Source of the DNA: an uncultured Eubacteriales bacterium
GTDB lineage: Bacteria > Bacillota > Clostridia > Oscillospirales > Acutalibacteraceae
Direction of reading: 5' to 3'
Assembly: GCA_934667575.1 (NCBI GenBank)
Contig: CAKUME010000082.1
Coordinates: 1 to 5,903 of the forward strand
Length of the DNA: 5,903 nucleotides
The position numbers and the translations under genes were made by a program. The notes below the pieces were generated by a model that saw only the letters and a program-made list of their open reading frames with translations, was not told the DNA's origin and did no database searches. The stretch's first letter is position 1, and the number at the start of each line of letters is the position of its first letter. This document shows, one piece after another, positions 3,927 to 5,903 of the stretch.

Positions 3927-5903
3927 AGCTGGTTCCTCCGTTTGATTTGAATGATTTGAAATGGAATTTTGCATCGGATTTTGTGGGTGCGCCCGACGGC
4001 GCTTGTGGTCGTGCCGCGCGTCGCGAAGCTTGAACAGGTTCAGCCGCAGCGCGTTCGACACCACGCAAAAGCTGGACAGGCTCATGGCCGCCGCGCCGAA
4101 CATGGGATTGAGCGTGAGGCCGAGCGGAATGAACACGCCCGCTGCCAGCGGGATGCCGATGGTGTTGTAGAAAAACGCCCAGAACAGGTTTTCGTGAATA
4201 TTCCGCAGCGTGGCGCGGCTGAGACGGATGGCGGCAGGCACATCGCTGAGGCGGCTCTGCATCAGCACCACGTCGGCGGCGTCGATGGCCACATCCGCGC
4301 CCGCGCCGATGGCAATGCCGATGTCGGCGCGGGTGAGCGCCGGGGCGTCGTTGATGCCGTCGCCCACCATGGCGACCTTTCCGCTTTGCTTCAGGCGGCG
4401 AATTTCGCTTTCCTTGCCCTCGGGCAGCACGCCCGCGATCACTTCGTCCACACCGGCCTGCGCGCCAATGGCGCGGGCGGTGCGCTTATTGTCGCCGGTG
4501 ATCATCACCACGCGAATGCCCATGTTTTGCAGCTCCCGCACCGCCTGCGGGCTGTCGGGTTTGATCACGTCCGCCACGGCGACGATGCCGAGCAGATGGC
4601 CGCCCATGCTGAAGAAAAGCGGCGTTTTGCCCGCTTCGGCGAACGCTTCGGACCGGGCTTGCAGCTCCGGCGGAACTGCGGCGCGGCTGCCGATGAACGC
4701 GGCGTTGCCGCCGCAAAGCGACTGCCCGCGCCAAGTGGCGGTCAGCCCGTTGCCCGGCAGCGCTTGAAACTGCTCCACCGCCTCCGGTTTCACGCCGTCG
4801 GCTTCGGCGCGCTGCATCACGGCGCGCGCCAACGGATGCTCGCTCTTGCATTCCAGCGTGCAGGCCAATTGCAGCAATTCCGCTTCGCTCACGCCGGCTG
4901 CGGGCACCAGATTCGTGACCTGCGGCGTGCCTGCGGTGATCGTGCCGGTCTTATCAAGCGCCACAATATCCACACGGCCGGTTTCTTCGAGCGAGGCCGC
5001 CGTTTTGAACAAAATGCCGTTTTTGGCGCCCAAGCCGCTGCCCACCATGATCGCCACCGGGGTGGCCAGCCCCAGCGCGCACGGGCAGCTGATGACGAGC
5101 ACCGAAATGCCACGCGCCAACGAAAAGCCCACGCTCCGCCCGAGCAGCAGCCACACTGCCGTGGTGACCACGGCGATGGCAATCACCACCGGCACGAACA
5201 CGCCGCTCACTTTGTCGGCAATTTTGGCAATGGGCGCTTTGGTGGCCGCCGCGTCGCTGACCATCTGAATGATTTGCGACAAGGTGGTATCCTCGCCCAC
5301 ACGGGTGGCGCGGCAGCGCAGAAAACCGGACTGATTCACCGTGGCGGCCGACACGTGGTCACCCGGCGCTTTGTCGGCCGGAATGCTCTCGCCGGTGAGC
5401 GCGGATTCATTCACCGCGCTGCTGCCCTCCAGCACTACGCCGTCCACCGGGATGCGCTCGCCCGGCCGCACAACGAAAATATCGTCTTTTTGCACCTGCT
5501 CCACCGGCACGGTCACTTCCGCGCCGTCGCGCTCCACGGTGGCGGTTTTGGGGGCCAGATTCATCAAGCCGCGCAGCGCGCTGGTGGTTTTGCCCTTGGA
5601 ACGCGCCTCGAGCGTTTTGCCCACGGTGATCAGCGTGAGGATCATGGCTGCGGATTCAAAGTAGAAATCCATCATGTAGTTCATCACGGCCGCGCTGTCG
5701 CCGCGCACCTGCGCGCCGGTCATGGCAAACAGCGCATAGGTGCTGTACACAAACGCCGCGGTGGCGCCGAGCGCCACGAGCGTGTCCATGTTGGGTGCGC
5801 GATGCCATAGGCTTTGGAAGCCGCTGATGAAAAATTTCTGGTTGATGACCATGATGACAACGGTGAGCAGCAGCTGCGTGAGACCCATTGCAACATGATT
5901 ATC
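3717..5903 (-). CDS. copA: Copper-exporting P1B-1 ATPase with C-terminal HMA domain, N-terminus off window
   Basis: An inner-membrane pump that exports Cu(I) using ATP. The frame is open through the right edge (first visible residues DNHVAMGLTQLLL), so the start is outside; ATG at 5888 lies inside a helix. Within the visible 728 residues are the actuator TGES (170-173), the metal-site CPC (273-275), the phosphorylation motif DKTGT (317-321), SEHP (354-357) and GDGIND (514-519). YN (579-580) and MSLSS (607-611) complete the P1B-1 Cu(I) signature. The first two transmembrane helices and any N-terminal HMA domain are missing from view. After the last helix (SNALRLNLFKLRD) comes a linker rich in basic residues, His and Asn (about 627-659). 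A CopZ-like HMA domain follows, with GMMCGHC (C671 and C674). That domain has its own ribosome binding site and ATG. The gene is convergent with the thiolase gene. Its promoter and any CsoR or CopY operator lie beyond the window. Confidence 0.95.
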   Translation of the reverse strand, partial: DNHVAMGLTQLLLTVVIMVINQKFFISGFQSLWHRAPNMDTLVALGATAAFVYSTYALFAMTGAQVRGDSAAVMNYMMDFYFESAAMILTLITVGKTLEARSKGKTTSALRGLMNLAPKTATVERDGAEVTVPVEQVQKDDIFVVRPGERIPVDGVVLEGSSAVNESALTGESIPADKAPGDHVSAATVNQSGFLRCRATRVGEDTTLSQIIQMVSDAAATKAPIAKIADKVSGVFVPVVIAIAVVTTAVWLLLGRSVGFSLARGISVLVISCPCALGLATPVAIMVGSGLGAKNGILFKTAASLEETGRVDIVALDKTGTITAGTPQVTNLVPAAGVSEAELLQLACTLECKSEHPLARAVMQRAEADGVKPEAVEQFQALPGNGLTATWRGQSLCGGNAAFIGSRAAVPPELQARSEAFAEAGKTPLFFSMGGHLLGIVAVADVIKPDSPQAVRELQNMGIRVVMITGDNKRTARAIGAQAGVDEVIAGVLPEGKESEIRRLKQSGKVAMVGDGINDAPALTRADIGIAIGAGADVAIDAADVVLMQSRLSDVPAAIRLSRATLRNIHENLFWAFFYNTIGIPLAAGVFIPLGLTLNPMFGAAAMSLSSFCVVSNALRLNLFKLRDARHDHKRRRAHPQNPMQNSISNHSNQTEEPAMTKTIHIKGMMCGHCEATVQKALEALPEVTSAQVSHDAGTAVVTLQAPVADEVLRRAVEDKDYTVTGIE
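3935..3939 (-). promoter_or_regulatory. Internal ribosome binding site within copA
   Basis: On the minus strand GGAGG precedes the ATG at 3926 by 8 nt, inside codons for the linker residues TEEP. It lies in a stretch clearly richer in A and T than the flanking copA sequence, as a former intergenic region would be. Confidence 0.5.
3944..3960. repeat. Tandem GATTTGAA repeat in the copA linker
   Basis: GATTTGAA at 3944-3951 recurs at 3953-3960, a 9-bp period. On the coding strand this gives the repeated residues SNH and SNQ in the linker just before the internal ribosome binding site. A short slipped-strand duplication is the simplest explanation. Confidence 0.5.

Noticed and set aside
3969..5810. 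A very long open frame on the plus strand opposite copA (over 600 codons)
   Set aside because: It is antisense to an unmistakable P-type ATPase with all its motifs. Its translation is low-complexity His/Arg/Ala-rich sequence, as expected from the opposite strand of GC-rich codons.
2510..5903. A functional link between the tRNA thiolase and the copper pump
   Set aside because: They are convergent and separated by a terminator. Copper damage to iron-sulfur enzymes is a plausible theme, but nothing in the sequence ties the two genes together.

Overview
The window looks like chromosomal DNA from a GC-rich Gram-positive anaerobe of the Clostridia, most likely an Oscillospiraceae/Ruminococcaceae-type gut bacterium. 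This is inferred from strong GGAGG ribosome binding sites, sigma-A promoters with 17-bp spacers, membrane proteins combining a prokaryotic RING finger, a zinc ribbon and a DUF2628-like domain, and a copper ATPase with a C-terminal metal-binding domain. No tRNA, rRNA, CRISPR array, transposase or phage gene was seen.

Layout. At the left edge (1-165, minus strand) is the N-terminus of an unrecognised single-pass membrane protein. A divergent intergenic region (166-401) follows. It carries two well-formed sigma-A promoters, one firing left (240-268) and one right (320-348). The leftward transcript begins with a small GC hairpin followed by a U run. Rightward come two paralogous genes, 402-1343 and 1389-2390. 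Each encodes an N-terminal RING-type zinc domain, a second zinc ribbon, a linker and a C-terminal membrane domain. After a 119-bp gap holding a long imperfect hairpin comes 2510-3646, a fusion of a rhodanese domain to a TtcA-like PP-loop tRNA thiolase with CxxC iron-sulfur ligands and extra cysteines. A strong stem-loop (about 3658-3706) separates this rightward block from a convergent gene. That gene, which runs off the right edge (3717 to beyond 5903, minus strand), is a P1B-1 copper-exporting ATPase (CopA) with a CopZ-like heavy-metal-associated domain at its C-terminus.

How the genes relate. The two zinc-ribbon membrane proteins are probably one transcription unit, and the thiolase may be transcribed with them. 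The rhodanese-TtcA protein probably combines sulfur carriage and tRNA thiolation in one chain. The copper ATPase is a separate, convergent unit. The sequence gives no direct evidence that it works with the thiolase, although copper is known to damage iron-sulfur and thiol proteins. The most notable points are the tandem RING/zinc-ribbon/DUF2628 pair, the fused thiolase with its altered rhodanese loop and extra cysteine cluster, and a ribosome binding site plus ATG inside copA that could also release a free copper chaperone.
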